Positions 41,635-49,486 of a DNA stretch of 49,622 bases are shown one piece after another; position 1 is the first letter of the stretch; each line of letters starts with the position of its first letter. Both the position numbers and the translations under genes were made by a program. The stretch is from an uncultured Lachnospiraceae bacterium. Its GTDB lineage: Bacteria > Bacillota > Clostridia > Lachnospirales > Lachnospiraceae. The notes under the pieces were generated by a model. The model made no database searches. It saw nothing but the letters and a program-made list of their open reading frames with translations, and was not told the DNA's origin. Location: contig CAJTVN010000032.1 of NCBI GenBank assembly GCA_910579685.1, positions 1 through 49,622 of the forward strand, read 5' to 3'.

Positions 41635-43464
41635 TTACTCTGACGCACTTTCACCGTTCAAAATTTTCATAAACTCTTCTCCCGTGATGGTCTCCCTCTC
41701 ATACAGGTACTTGGCAAGCTCATGAAGCTTTGCCTTGTTATCCGAAAGAAGCTTTTTTGCCTTTTCATACTGAGCCCTGACGGTCTCGATCACCTTTTTG
41801 TCAATCTCCTTCGCCGTATCCTGCGCACAGGCAAGCGAAGTGTCCCCGCCGAGATACTGGTTCGAAACTGTCTCGAGAGCCACCATTCCGAATTCCTCGG
41901 TCATGCCGTAGCGGGTGATCATGGCTCTTGCCAGTCTGGTTGCCTGCTCGATATCGTTGGAGGCCCCTGTGGTAACGGAACCGAAAATAAGCTCCTCCGC
42001 AACACGGCCTCCCGTAAAAGTTGCGATCTTATTTTCGATCTCCTCCTTGCTCATCAGATTTCTTTCCCCTTCGTCCACCTGCATGGTATACCCCAGGGCT
42101 CCCGATGTTCTGGGAATAATCGTGATCTTGGTGACAGGCGCCGAATTGGTCTGAAGAGCCGCCACCAGGGCATGCCCGATCTCGTGGTAGGACACGATCA
42201 GCTTTTCTTTGTCAGAGAGCACCTTGTTCTTTTTCTGGTATCCGGCAATCACCACCTCAATGCTTTCCTCCAGATCCGCCTGGGTGACAAACTGCCGTCC
42301 CTCACGGACAGCCTTCAGCGCCGCCTCATTGACCATATTTGCCAGCTCCGCTCCGGAAGCGCCGGAAGCCGCCCTGGCAATGGCGTTAAAGTCAATGTCA
42401 TCCCCCAGCTTCACCTTTTTCGCATGTACCTTTAGGATAGCCTCGCGTCCCTGCAGATCCGGCAGCTCCACGGGAACCCTTCGGTCAAACCGTCCCGGAC
42501 GCAGAAGTGCGGCATCCAGGGAATCCGGCCTGTTTGTGGCCGCCAGAATCACCACTCCCTTGGAACCGTCAAACCCGTCCATCTCCGTAAGCAGCTGGTT
42601 CAGCGTCTGCTCCCTCTCGTCATTTCCCGACATTCCGCCGTTATCACGCTTTTTACCGATGGTATCAATCTCGTCAATAAACACAATGCAGGGCGCTTTC
42701 TCATTGGCCTGTTTAAAGAGATCTCTCACCTTGGCCGCACCCATGCCTACAAACATTTCCACAAATTCTGAGCCCGATATGGAGAAGAAAGGCACGTCCG
42801 CCTCCCCGGCAACAGCCTTGGCAAGCAGAGTCTTTCCGGTTCCGGGAGGTCCCACAAGCAAAGCGCCTTTTGGCATGGATGCGCCGATCTCCTGGTATTT
42901 CTGGGGATTATGGAGAAAGTCCACGATCTCTGTCAGAACCTCCTTGGCCTCGTCCTCCCCGGCAACATCCGCAAACTTGATTCCCGTGGTGGATTCCACA
43001 TACACCTTGGCATTGCTCTTTCCAAACTGCATGGAGGGAATACCGCCTCCCATCTTTTTCATCAGCCTGGATGAAATCCACTGTCCCAGCACAATAAAGA
43101 TGACAATTGGTACCACCCAGCTCAGCAGAAAGCTCAGAATCGGGGACATCTGCTCCTGCACCACTCTGCCAAAGGTGCAGCCCGACGCTAACAGCCTGTC
43201 CACCAGATCCGGATCATCAAATGTCGTGGTGCGGTAAAAGCCCGGAGTCTCCTGCTTGTCCGCAAAATAAATGTAGTCTCCCTCAATCTGAACGATATCC
43301 ACCTTTTTCTCATTCACCATGTTCAGAAAGGTGCCATAATCCACATTCTCCACCTTCTGCTTCAAAAGCCTTGGAAACAAAAGGCTGTTAAGGAGCATCA
43401 TCACCACAAGAACGATCACATAATAAAAAACCAACGGTTTCTTGGGTTGTTTCACTTCTTTCAT
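41635..43464 (-). CDS. ftsH: ATP-dependent zinc metalloprotease FtsH
   Basis: 609 aa. Two N-terminal TMs (about 11-30 and 109-130) around a small external domain, AAA+ module with Walker A GPPGTGKT (205-212), Walker B IVFIDEIDTIG, the second region of homology ATNRPDSLDAALLRPGRFDR, and a protease domain with HEIGH (H427, H431; usually HEAGH). Membrane-bound hexamer that degrades misfolded membrane and regulatory proteins. Followed by the HAD gene. Confidence 0.97.
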   Translation of the reverse strand: MKEVKQPKKPLVFYYVIVLVVMMLLNSLLFPRLLKQKVENVDYGTFLNMVNEKKVDIVQIEGDYIYFADKQETPGFYRTTTFDDPDLVDRLLASGCTFGRVVQEQMSPILSFLLSWVVPIVIFIVLGQWISSRLMKKMGGGIPSMQFGKSNAKVYVESTTGIKFADVAGEDEAKEVLTEIVDFLHNPQKYQEIGASMPKGALLVGPPGTGKTLLAKAVAGEADVPFFSISGSEFVEMFVGMGAAKVRDLFKQANEKAPCIVFIDEIDTIGKKRDNGGMSGNDEREQTLNQLLTEMDGFDGSKGVVILAATNRPDSLDAALLRPGRFDRRVPVELPDLQGREAILKVHAKKVKLGDDIDFNAIARAASGASGAELANMVNEAALKAVREGRQFVTQADLEESIEVVIAGYQKKNKVLSDKEKLIVSYHEIGHALVAALQTNSAPVTKITIIPRTSGALGYTMQVDEGERNLMSKEEIENKIATFTGGRVAEELIFGSVTTGASNDIEQATRLARAMITRYGMTEEFGMVALETVSNQYLGGDTSLACAQDTAKEIDKKVIETVRAQYEKAKKLLSDNKAKLHELAKYLYERETITGEEFMKILNGESASE

Positions 43465-43529
43465 GTTCCTGATCCCTCCTCATTAAATATTCATGCGCCG
43501 CTGTCCGGCACACCGCCACGCATGAAAGC

Positions 43530-43662
43530 CGATTGCTTCGCACTTCGTGCTCCCGCAATCGCCGCCGGTATTCGTATTCCGGGCTGTCGCCCTACCTGCT
43601 CATACCGGCTTGCCCGTCCAATGTCTGAACAGCCGTGCAAGCAGGCTTGCCCATCTGTTCAG
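43530..43662. repeat. Hairpin-rich intergenic block upstream of ftsH
   Basis: Between ftsH and the NUDIX gene (43465-43751) there is no credible gene. It contains two nested hairpins: CGATTGC/GCAATCG with inner GCAC/GTGC (43530-43561), and CTGAACA/TGTTCAG with inner GCAAG/CTTGC (43625-43662). An AT inverted repeat, AATATTTTA-ATTC-TAAAATATT, follows near 43725-43745. The block looks like a dispersed non-coding repeat or structured leader. Confidence 0.45.
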
Positions 43663-43751
43663 CCGCCGTCCGGGGCTTTCACTGTAAACAAATTACTCTT
43701 TTCTGAGCGGGAAATCAATATTTTAATTCTAAAATATTAATAAAAGTATTC

Positions 43752-44255
43752 TTAACAACCGCACAGTTGCCAATGTTCCATTTCCAGTTCTTTTCCGTCA
43801 AGGGCTCCCCTCACCAGAGCGCCATTCCCGTCATAGCACAGCTTCAGGGAAAAAAACGGCTCTTCCCTTCGGATAAGTTCCAGAAACACCCGGTCTCCGT
43901 CCCACAGATTGAGCCCAAACACCTTGTCCTTTTCAATCCAGCATAGCTCGCCCTCGTCACATTCAGACAGCGTTCCCTCGAAGCCGTCAGCCGTGTACAG
44001 ACACATATATTCCGTCTGGTATCCATCGCCGGAAAACGTGACAATTCCCCGGAAACGATAGGCGGTCAAAGTAAGTCCCGTCTCCTCCTTCACTTCCCGC
44101 AAAAGGCACTCCTCCGGGCTTTCTCCCTCCTCAAAATGGCCCCCAACACCGATCCACTTATCCTTATTGATATCCTCTTTCCTGGAAACTCTGTGCAGCA
44201 TCAGATAGCATCCGTCCTTCTCGACATAGCACAGGGTTGTCAGCTTGCTTTTCAT
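43752..44255 (-). CDS. NUDIX hydrolase (MutT/8-oxo-dGTP diphosphatase type)
   Basis: 167 aa. Complete Nudix box GHFEEGESPEECLLREVKEE-TGL (GX5EX7REUXEEXGU) at about 39-61. Starts KLTTLCYVEKDGCYLMLHR, as in the MutT-like 8-oxo-dGTP diphosphatase group in Firmicutes. Hydrolyses nucleoside diphosphate-linked substrates with Mg; exact substrate not proven. 16 bases after holA. Confidence 0.85.
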   Translation of the reverse strand: MKSKLTTLCYVEKDGCYLMLHRVSRKEDINKDKWIGVGGHFEEGESPEECLLREVKEETGLTLTAYRFRGIVTFSGDGYQTEYMCLYTADGFEGTLSECDEGELCWIEKDKVFGLNLWDGDRVFLELIRREEPFFSLKLCYDGNGALVRGALDGKELEMEHWQLCGC

Positions 44256-44271
44256 CTCCCGTCCCCTTTCC

Positions 44272-45246
44272 TCATGCGCTGTAACGGATAATCAGAAGCT
44301 CCACACTCATATTGTCGTTCATTCGTCCGGTTTTGATGGCTTCCTCCGCTTCCACGCAGTCCTCCACCGCTTTGCGCAGATCCTTCTTCTCAAACCGGGC
44401 CGCCTGGGCTGCGTATTTTCCCGCAATGAATCCGGATAAACCCACCTTTTCCCCGATCATCTTATTGGAAAGCCCTTTTCCTCCCAGCTCCTTCACCTGC
44501 ATCAGAAGATTAAACTGCCTCGTAATCAAAAAAAGAATCCTCATGGGCGGCTCCCTGAGTGCGAGAAGCTCATAGTACAGCTCAAGGGCCTTCTGCTGTT
44601 TCTTTTCCGCAATGGCGCTTATCATATCAAAAATATGGCTGCTGATCCTTTTGGTACAGATCTCGTCGATATCCGCAATCTCAATGGCCTGCCTGTCCAG
44701 GCAATAGCAGAAAAGCTTTTCGGTTTCCCTGCGGATGTTCTCCATATCTGTTCCTGTTTTTTCAAGAAAATAATCAAGCGCTCCCTTTGATATGCTTTTA
44801 TTTTCCCTCTTCACCATGCCCAGTATCCACTTTTTCAGGGTTCCCTCATCCTGTTGGTTAAACTCTGCGGCATAGCCTTCCTTACTCACCGTCTTGTACA
44901 GTCTGCTCCTCTTGTCCACTTCCGTTTCCACAAAGACAAAGAAGGTTCCCGGTGCCGGATTTGCCAGATACTCGGCAAGCTGCTCCCCGCCGCTCTTAAA
45001 AAGGCCGCTGTCCATAAGAACGATCAGCCTTCTCTGCGCAAAAAAGGGAAGGGTTTCGGCAAGGTCTATAACTTCCCCTACCGGAATATTCTTCCCTTCA
45101 TAGCACCGGTAATTCATCGCATCATCACCAATGAGCGCTTCCTTAAGCCTGTCCCTGTACTGCTTTCTAAGGTAAGCTTCCTCTCCGTAAAGAAGATAGA
45201 TCTGTTTCAGCTGTCCTGTTTTAATATCCTCGTTGATACGGTTCAT
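44272..45246 (-). CDS. holA: DNA polymerase III delta subunit
   Basis: 324 aa from ATG 45246; a TTG at 45264 is an alternative. IYLLYGEEAYLRKQYRDRL at the N-terminus, FFVFVETEVDKRSRLYK, and a C-terminal collar-type region (PPMRILFLITRQFNLLMQVK, LRKAVEDCVEAEEAIKTGRM) are typical of the clamp-loader wrench HolA. In many Firmicutes comEC precedes holA and rpsT follows; neither is visible here, and the DNA upstream looks acquired. Confidence 0.9.
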   Translation of the reverse strand: MNRINEDIKTGQLKQIYLLYGEEAYLRKQYRDRLKEALIGDDAMNYRCYEGKNIPVGEVIDLAETLPFFAQRRLIVLMDSGLFKSGGEQLAEYLANPAPGTFFVFVETEVDKRSRLYKTVSKEGYAAEFNQQDEGTLKKWILGMVKRENKSISKGALDYFLEKTGTDMENIRRETEKLFCYCLDRQAIEIADIDEICTKRISSHIFDMISAIAEKKQQKALELYYELLALREPPMRILFLITRQFNLLMQVKELGGKGLSNKMIGEKVGLSGFIAGKYAAQAARFEKKDLRKAVEDCVEAEEAIKTGRMNDNMSVELLIIRYSA

Positions 45247-45579
45247 GTATTCACTGTGCTCCAATTCTTTATCCGTTCTTTTTCTCTTTGGTATTCTTCC
45301 ACCGCGGTTCCAAGACCCTCGTGCGCTGTCTTCAGATCAATCTTAAAATTATCCTGGCCGCTTCCGCCATCTCGCATCTCCTGCTGTTTTGTTGTCTGTC
45401 GGGTTTTAAAAAGCAGGATTTCAGGAATAGCAGAATACATTGACCTTTTAGATGCGGCTGATAAGATGCCGCCGCAATAGAAATCATTTGCTTTTGATTG
45501 ATTGTAGCATATCGTTGACTGTTTTTCAAGAAACATTTCCATTTTAGGATGCGGCATAACTCAAACGGTGAGAAGTAAC
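45247..45579. other. Gene-poor gap between holA and the WYL regulator
   Basis: No recognised gene, RNA or strong terminator. A minus-strand frame (45243-45557) has a charged helical end but no ribosome binding site and no family resemblance I can name. Marks the border between the core genome and the AT-rich accessory end. Confidence 0.5.
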
Positions 45580-46530
45580 TTAAGATTCGCAATAATGCTG
45601 TTGCAATTCATATATTTTTTGTCTGATTATTTCCGACAGCTCTGCCGGCTCCAGCACGGTCGCATGTTTTCCGAGTGGCAGAATGTAGTCCGCAACCCAT
45701 TCTAACGCTTCACGGTTTATCTCCATATCAATGATCCCGCCGCCTGTTGGAACTGTTTTTAATCCGCCTGCCAGCAGGCATTCGCTTTCACAGCGTTTCA
45801 CGCCTATATCCGTCAACTGGATTTTCAAATGGTAATCCTTTTTTATCTCTGTTCTTTCAAGATATTCCTGAATTGATACAGGGATTGGATATTTCCCTTT
45901 CGGACAGGGCTTTTCCTCCAGGATTTCCCTGATCCGGTCAACCCGGAATGTTCTGATTTGGTTTGCACTCATACAATAGGCGGGGCAATACCAAAGTCCG
46001 TTCATAGCATATAACCCCACGGGAATAATGGTTCGTACACTTTCCGAATATGCAGACGAATACCGGATTTTCACAGCATTATGGCATATGGCGGCAAAAA
46101 ACATTGTTTTAACCAACGGTGAATCGCAATGCCTGTCAGGGATCCAAAATGCAATTCTGCCCTGCATCTGCGTGATGCTGTTTTGCACATCCAGGGGCAG
46201 ACAATTCAAAAATTTTTTTAAAACGGATCTTGTTTCCTGTTCAAAAGGCAAATCACGGTAGTATTGCAGGGCCTGACAGGCAAAGAATACGGCTTTTGCC
46301 TCACTTTCCGAAAAAACAATCGGTGGCAGAATACGCTCTTTCAGGATATGATATCCGCCCGCCGCCCCAACCTCAGAGTAAAGCGGGAAGCCGGCTTCCT
46401 CCAATTCCCGCAGATCACGCAAAATGGTTCTCTTAGATACAGAGAATTCCTCTGCCAATTCACCTGCGGTAAAATCCCTTTTCGCATTTATTGTTATCAG
46501 CATTTCAATCAGCCGTTCTGCCTTTGACAT
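45580..46530 (-). CDS. WYL-domain transcriptional regulator (YafY/DeoR-type HTH)
   Basis: 316 aa. N-terminal winged helix (FTAGELAEEFSVSKRTILRD), linker with GYHILKERILPPIVFSESEA, and a WYL domain (GLYAMNGLWYCPAYCMSANQ, IRTFRVDRIREI) that probably binds a ligand. RBS AAAGGAA. Divergent from the YciI-like gene, with a perfect GTGACAA/TTGTCAC palindrome between, the likely operator. Confidence 0.85.
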   Translation of the reverse strand: MSKAERLIEMLITINAKRDFTAGELAEEFSVSKRTILRDLRELEEAGFPLYSEVGAAGGYHILKERILPPIVFSESEAKAVFFACQALQYYRDLPFEQETRSVLKKFLNCLPLDVQNSITQMQGRIAFWIPDRHCDSPLVKTMFFAAICHNAVKIRYSSAYSESVRTIIPVGLYAMNGLWYCPAYCMSANQIRTFRVDRIREILEEKPCPKGKYPIPVSIQEYLERTEIKKDYHLKIQLTDIGVKRCESECLLAGGLKTVPTGGGIIDMEINREALEWVADYILPLGKHATVLEPAELSEIIRQKIYELQQHYCES

Positions 46531-46551
46531 TTTTAAATTCCTTTCCGAACA

Positions 46552-46568
46552 GTGACAATCTTTGTCAC
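46552..46568. promoter_or_regulatory. Operator palindrome of the WYL regulator
   Basis: Perfect GTGACAA-TCT-TTGTCAC. It overlaps a plus-strand promoter (GTGACA, 16-base spacer, TATGAT at 46574-46579) and lies 22 bases before the regulator start. Confidence 0.6.
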
Positions 46569-46626
46569 CATTCTATGATATACTATCTATGTCCCGGATA
46601 CAATAGGACACGAAAACAAATCCACA

Positions 46627-46863
46627 TAGGTGATTGCGAAACAGTAAGTTGCTGAAATATTCAGACAATATTTCTCCTCAAATCCTGTTTCGCCAGGCAT
46701 TCCATCAAGGCCCAGACGCAACGAGCAAGCTCTTATGCGAAACATAAGTCAGTCGAGCAAAGGCTCTCCTGCCTTCTATGGTCTTGATTTCATGGCGAAT
46801 AAGGCTTTTCGCAGAAAATATTGTCTGAATATTCTGCAAATTTACAAGTTTCGCAATTACCTA
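46627..46863. repeat. MITE-like hairpin repeat, copy 1
   Basis: 237 bases bounded by terminal inverted repeats TAGGTGATTGCGAAAC and GTTTCGCAATTACCTA (15 of 16 pair). An inner pair (around ATATTCAGACAATATTT) adds to the long hairpin. A 43-base block at 46776-46818 matches copy 2 (48310-48352) at 39 positions. It sits in the leader of the YciI-like gene. No ORF of note. Confidence 0.7.
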
Positions 46864-46892
46864 AAATCCGCCAAATGAAAGGAGAATATCGA

Positions 46893-47192
46893 ATGGAAAA
46901 GCTAATGTACATGATGTTGATTGAAAAAAGCAAGACCTATAACAAGATGACAAGACAGGTCGTTATGGAACACGTTGAAAACATAAGAAAACTGGATGAT
47001 GAGGGAAAACTGGAGATCTGCGGCGTCTTTAAAGATTATCCGAAAATGGCAGGCATGTATATTCTGAAAACCGAAAGCCGCAGGGAGGCGGAAGCAATCT
47101 GCAATGCGGAGCCGCTGGTCAGAGGAGGATATGCAACCTATCGATTAGTCGGTTTACAGATTGCAAATCGGGAAAATAATTACCTTCTGTAA
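46893..47192 (+). CDS. YciI-like small protein
   Basis: 99 aa. Ferredoxin-like dimeric fold of the YCII family suggested by MYMMLIEKSKTYNKMTRQVV, HVENIRKLDDEGKLEICGVF, AGMYILKTESRREAEAICNA and EPLVRGGYATYRL; the usual His of YciI active sites is at HVENI. RBS AAAGGAG. Family members are small enzymes or dioxygenase-like proteins with poorly known reactions. It is the probable target of the divergent WYL regulator; a terminator follows. Confidence 0.7.
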   Translation: MEKLMYMMLIEKSKTYNKMTRQVVMEHVENIRKLDDEGKLEICGVFKDYPKMAGMYILKTESRREAEAICNAEPLVRGGYATYRLVGLQIANRENNYLL

Positions 47193-47232
47193 TAATTCAT
47201 TTGATTCAGATTAAAAATGACTTTTTTACGGC

Positions 47233-47275
47233 AGAGTCGGAAACAGTAAGAGTTTCCGGCTCTGTTCGTTTGTTT
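47233..47275 (+). terminator. Terminator of the YciI-like gene
   Basis: AGAGTCGGAAAC (47233-47244) pairs with GTTTCCGGCTCT (47252-47263), one G-T pair, followed by a T-rich stretch. Confidence 0.7.
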
Positions 47276-47347
47276 TCCTCAATTGTTATTTTTTTGTCTT
47301 TAGCCGGATTTATAATCATGTTTTCCCGCAACGAAAGGCCTGTTTCT

Positions 47348-47377
47348 TTAGTTCGGTACTTTGATATCACAGTTAAG
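47348..47377 (+). promoter_or_regulatory. LytTR/AgrA-type direct repeat upstream of agrB
   Basis: TTAGTTCGG (47348-47356) and ACAGTTAAG (47369-47377) are separated by 12 bases, a 21-base period as in AgrA/LytTR sites. The second copy fits the LytTR consensus fully, the first at 8 of 9. A TATTTT -10-like box (47391-47396) is placed so that the second repeat covers the -35 position. Confidence 0.6.
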
Positions 47378-47473
47378 CTTTCCAAAATAATATTTTTGAA
47401 TTTGCTTGCTAAAATGATATCAGGTTTTGGAAGTATTTGCAGATCATGAACTTTGGGAAAGGTTTTGATTTTT

Positions 47474-48058
47474 ATGGATTTTCTAATGCAGAAGGCGCAG
47501 AAAGAATTTGGATTTTCAGACCGGGAAATCAGTCTGATACGGTATTCAATTTTATCTATCTGTTACGATTTCAGCAAGATATTGCTGTTTAGCGTCTTCT
47601 TCTATGTAACCGGAAAATTTATAAATTTCCTCTTTGCACTGGTTCCTTTTTTGTTCCTTCGGTGCAAAAACGGCGGGTTGCATTTCAAGACTTATCTTGG
47701 ATGCGTTACCTTTTCCTTCATTTATCTGTACCTTGTCATCAATGTCCTTCCGGTTTATATCACTCTTCCGCTCTGGGCCGTTTGCGTTATCGTAGTTCTG
47801 TGCGCCGTAATCAATTATATCGTAGGTCCCACCTCTCTAAACAGGAAGAAGGAAAAGAGCGCAGATTATATCAGAAAAACCAGAATCCAGACCCTGGTAC
47901 TTACCGGAGCGATCGCCCTGCTTATATTAGCGTCGGCACAAACGACAAAGATGCAGGAGTATTCAATGGTATGCTTTTGGACGCTTGTACTGCATGCGCT
48001 TCAAATGGCTATAACTCCCAAGATGAAGGAGGTGAAATATCGTGAAGAATTGGGTTAG
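47474..48058 (+). CDS. agrB: AgrB-type peptide-processing membrane endopeptidase
   Basis: 194 aa from ATG 47474. Multiple TMs; catalytic pair in RCKNGGLHFKTYLGC: His70 and Cys77, with the same seven-residue spacing as S. aureus AgrB (H77, C84). The family cleaves the C-terminal tail of AgrD and forms a ring in the autoinducer peptide. The last 17 bases overlap agrD. Confidence 0.9.
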   Translation: MDFLMQKAQKEFGFSDREISLIRYSILSICYDFSKILLFSVFFYVTGKFINFLFALVPFLFLRCKNGGLHFKTYLGCVTFSFIYLYLVINVLPVYITLPLWAVCVIVVLCAVINYIVGPTSLNRKKEKSADYIRKTRIQTLVLTGAIALLILASAQTTKMQEYSMVCFWTLVLHALQMAITPKMKEVKYREELG

Positions 48059-48176
48059 GAAAAATATGTTCAGTATCTGCAGTTTTTGTTTGGCAATGGG
48101 CTATTTCGTATCGCGTGATTTTGTCAGCGGTTTCTTTTTCGGGGAACCCAAACATCCATTCGACGATGAACAGTAA
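48042..48176 (+). CDS. agrD: AgrD-like autoinducer precursor with serine at the ring position
   Basis: 44 aa from GTG 48042, with a strong AAGGAGGTG seven bases upstream inside agrB. Amphipathic leader VKNWVRKNMFSICSFCLAMG, then YFVSRDFV, the predicted ring SGFFF (29-33), and the acidic, Pro-containing tail GEPKHPFDDEQ that AgrB recognises and removes. Position relative to the tail matches CLWFT of C. perfringens AgrD, with Ser replacing Cys, so a lactone rather than thiolactone is expected, as in the S. intermedius group peptide. The leader cysteines (13, 16) are not at the ring position. Confidence 0.8.
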   Translation: MKNWVRKNMFSICSFCLAMGYFVSRDFVSGFFFGEPKHPFDDEQ

Positions 48177-48209
48177 ACCATGTAACATATTACCAATTGA
48201 TAACTGCGA

Positions 48210-48368
48210 GAATATTCTGACAATTTTTTCTGTTCAAACCCTATGCCGCTGTAAATTCCATTGAGCCCAGTAGGGAAGAAAACAGTCGGGTGGCATACCC
48301 TCCTGTTTTCTATGGTCTCAATTTCATAGCGCATAAGGCTTTTCGCAGAAAAAATTGTCAGAATATTC
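48210..48368. repeat. MITE-like hairpin repeat, copy 2
   Basis: Bounded by perfect 23-base inverted arms (48210-48232 and 48346-48368; begins GAATATTCTGACAATT). Shares a 43-base block (48310-48352) with copy 1, 39 identical. Lies directly after agrD. The central part also pairs with itself, so the whole unit can fold as one long hairpin. Confidence 0.7.
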
Positions 48369-48405
48369 GGCTAGGTTATGCTGGAATAACATCAAAATGA
48401 CAATG

Positions 48406-48442
48406 AAAAAATAAGCATTCTATCCCGGATTGCTTATTTTTT
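48406..48442. terminator. Bidirectional terminator between agrD and the kinase gene
   Basis: Twelve-base perfect arms AAAAAATAAGCA and TGCTTATTTTTT around a 13-base loop. The kinase stop codon lies in one arm. Confidence 0.85.
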
Positions 48443-49486
48443 CTTTGGAAATATGAGACAGAATTGAAGATAGTTGCTTTCATTTCTCGTTTCATTCGTC
48501 ACCATGATATCCCCATCCTTCTCCTGTACAATCCTTTTTAGTTTGGTCAAACCAATTCCATGTCCTTTCCCTTTACTGCTATAATCCTTCTGAAAGAATC
48601 GACAGATTTCGTCAGGATCATAATATCTGCTCTTGTTAGCAACCATAATCTCAAGATTCTCCTCTTTGTCCTCTATCTCCACAAAAATATTTCTTTCTGT
48701 CTCTTCCTTTTCGTTCAAAGCTTCTATGGAATTGTCGAGCAGAATACCCATCATCTCAATAAGTTCATATTCTGGAATACCATAGTTGTCATCTTTCGAT
48801 GCCACTTTACACTCGATCAGAATCTTCTGTTTTTGTGCCTCCTGAAATTTTCTGTAAAGGAAACCTGCTATCAGAGGATTACTTATGGCCAAAAGGAGTT
48901 TCGTCTCCTTATTCTTCTCTACTATATCGTCACAGTATTTTCGCTGGCTTTCTACCAGATCTTCATAATTGTCAATGGTATATATCATACCGAGAATGGC
49001 ATTAATATGATTTTTCATATCGTGTTGTCTTTCTCGAATTAAAAGAAGTAATTCGTCATAAGCGTCATAGTAGAGCTTATTCATCTCCAACTGAGTCTTT
49101 TTTCTTTCTGCGTCTGCAATCGCTTTCTGCCATTCACTTATCGCTAAGAAAAACAGAATAATAAAAAATACAAATTGGATAACATCTGAATTTTCTATCG
49201 CATCATTTATTTGAACACTAAGTAAATTGATGAATAAATATATTACAATAAATATAAAAATAGTCTTAACTATCCAACTTCTTTGCTGTATAAAATCTGA
49301 TATTCTTTTTAGCTTAAACTTATTATGCACAAATATTATTGCAACAATGCTTAATGCATTTACCAACAAACTATTGAATCCAACTATACCACCCTCTTTA
49401 TCATATAAATAATATACTGGTATGCAAAAGACTAATTGAAATAAACTAATAATGGCAAACGATAATAAGCAGTTTATCAAAGTCAC
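48434..49486 (-). CDS. AgrC-like GHKL sensor histidine kinase, possibly N-terminally truncated
   Basis: 350 aa from GTG 49486. Four TMs in the first 118 residues, a dimerisation helix with RERQHDMKNHI (His155), N box ILLDNSIEALN (N252) and G box GKGHGIGL (306-313), the GHKL group used by AgrC and ComD. AgrC usually has six TMs. The frame is open upstream to a TAG near 49548 and encodes another TM-like stretch (VIAYAAIFVYCIFKYKK) without a start codon, so the N-terminus may be lost. No good ribosome binding site precedes the GTG. Convergent to agrBD. Confidence 0.75.
   Translation of the reverse strand: MTLINCLLSFAIISLFQLVFCIPVYYLYDKEGGIVGFNSLLVNALSIVAIIFVHNKFKLKRISDFIQQRSWIVKTIFIFIVIYLFINLLSVQINDAIENSDVIQFVFFIILFFLAISEWQKAIADAERKKTQLEMNKLYYDAYDELLLLIRERQHDMKNHINAILGMIYTIDNYEDLVESQRKYCDDIVEKNKETKLLLAISNPLIAGFLYRKFQEAQKQKILIECKVASKDDNYGIPEYELIEMMGILLDNSIEALNEKEETERNIFVEIEDKEENLEIMVANKSRYYDPDEICRFFQKDYSSKGKGHGIGLTKLKRIVQEKDGDIMVTNETRNESNYLQFCLIFPKKK

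Noticed and set aside
45243..45557. 104-aa minus-strand frame upstream of holA
   Set aside because: No ribosome binding site and no family similarity I can name. I looked for comEC remnants here and saw none.
47201..47449. 82-aa plus-strand frame before agrB
   Set aside because: Begins inside the terminator of the YciI-like gene, lacks a ribosome binding site, and covers the LytTR repeat and promoter region.
48101..48334. 77-aa minus-strand frame
   Set aside because: Lies across agrD and the hairpin repeat copy 2; composition is that of the repeat.
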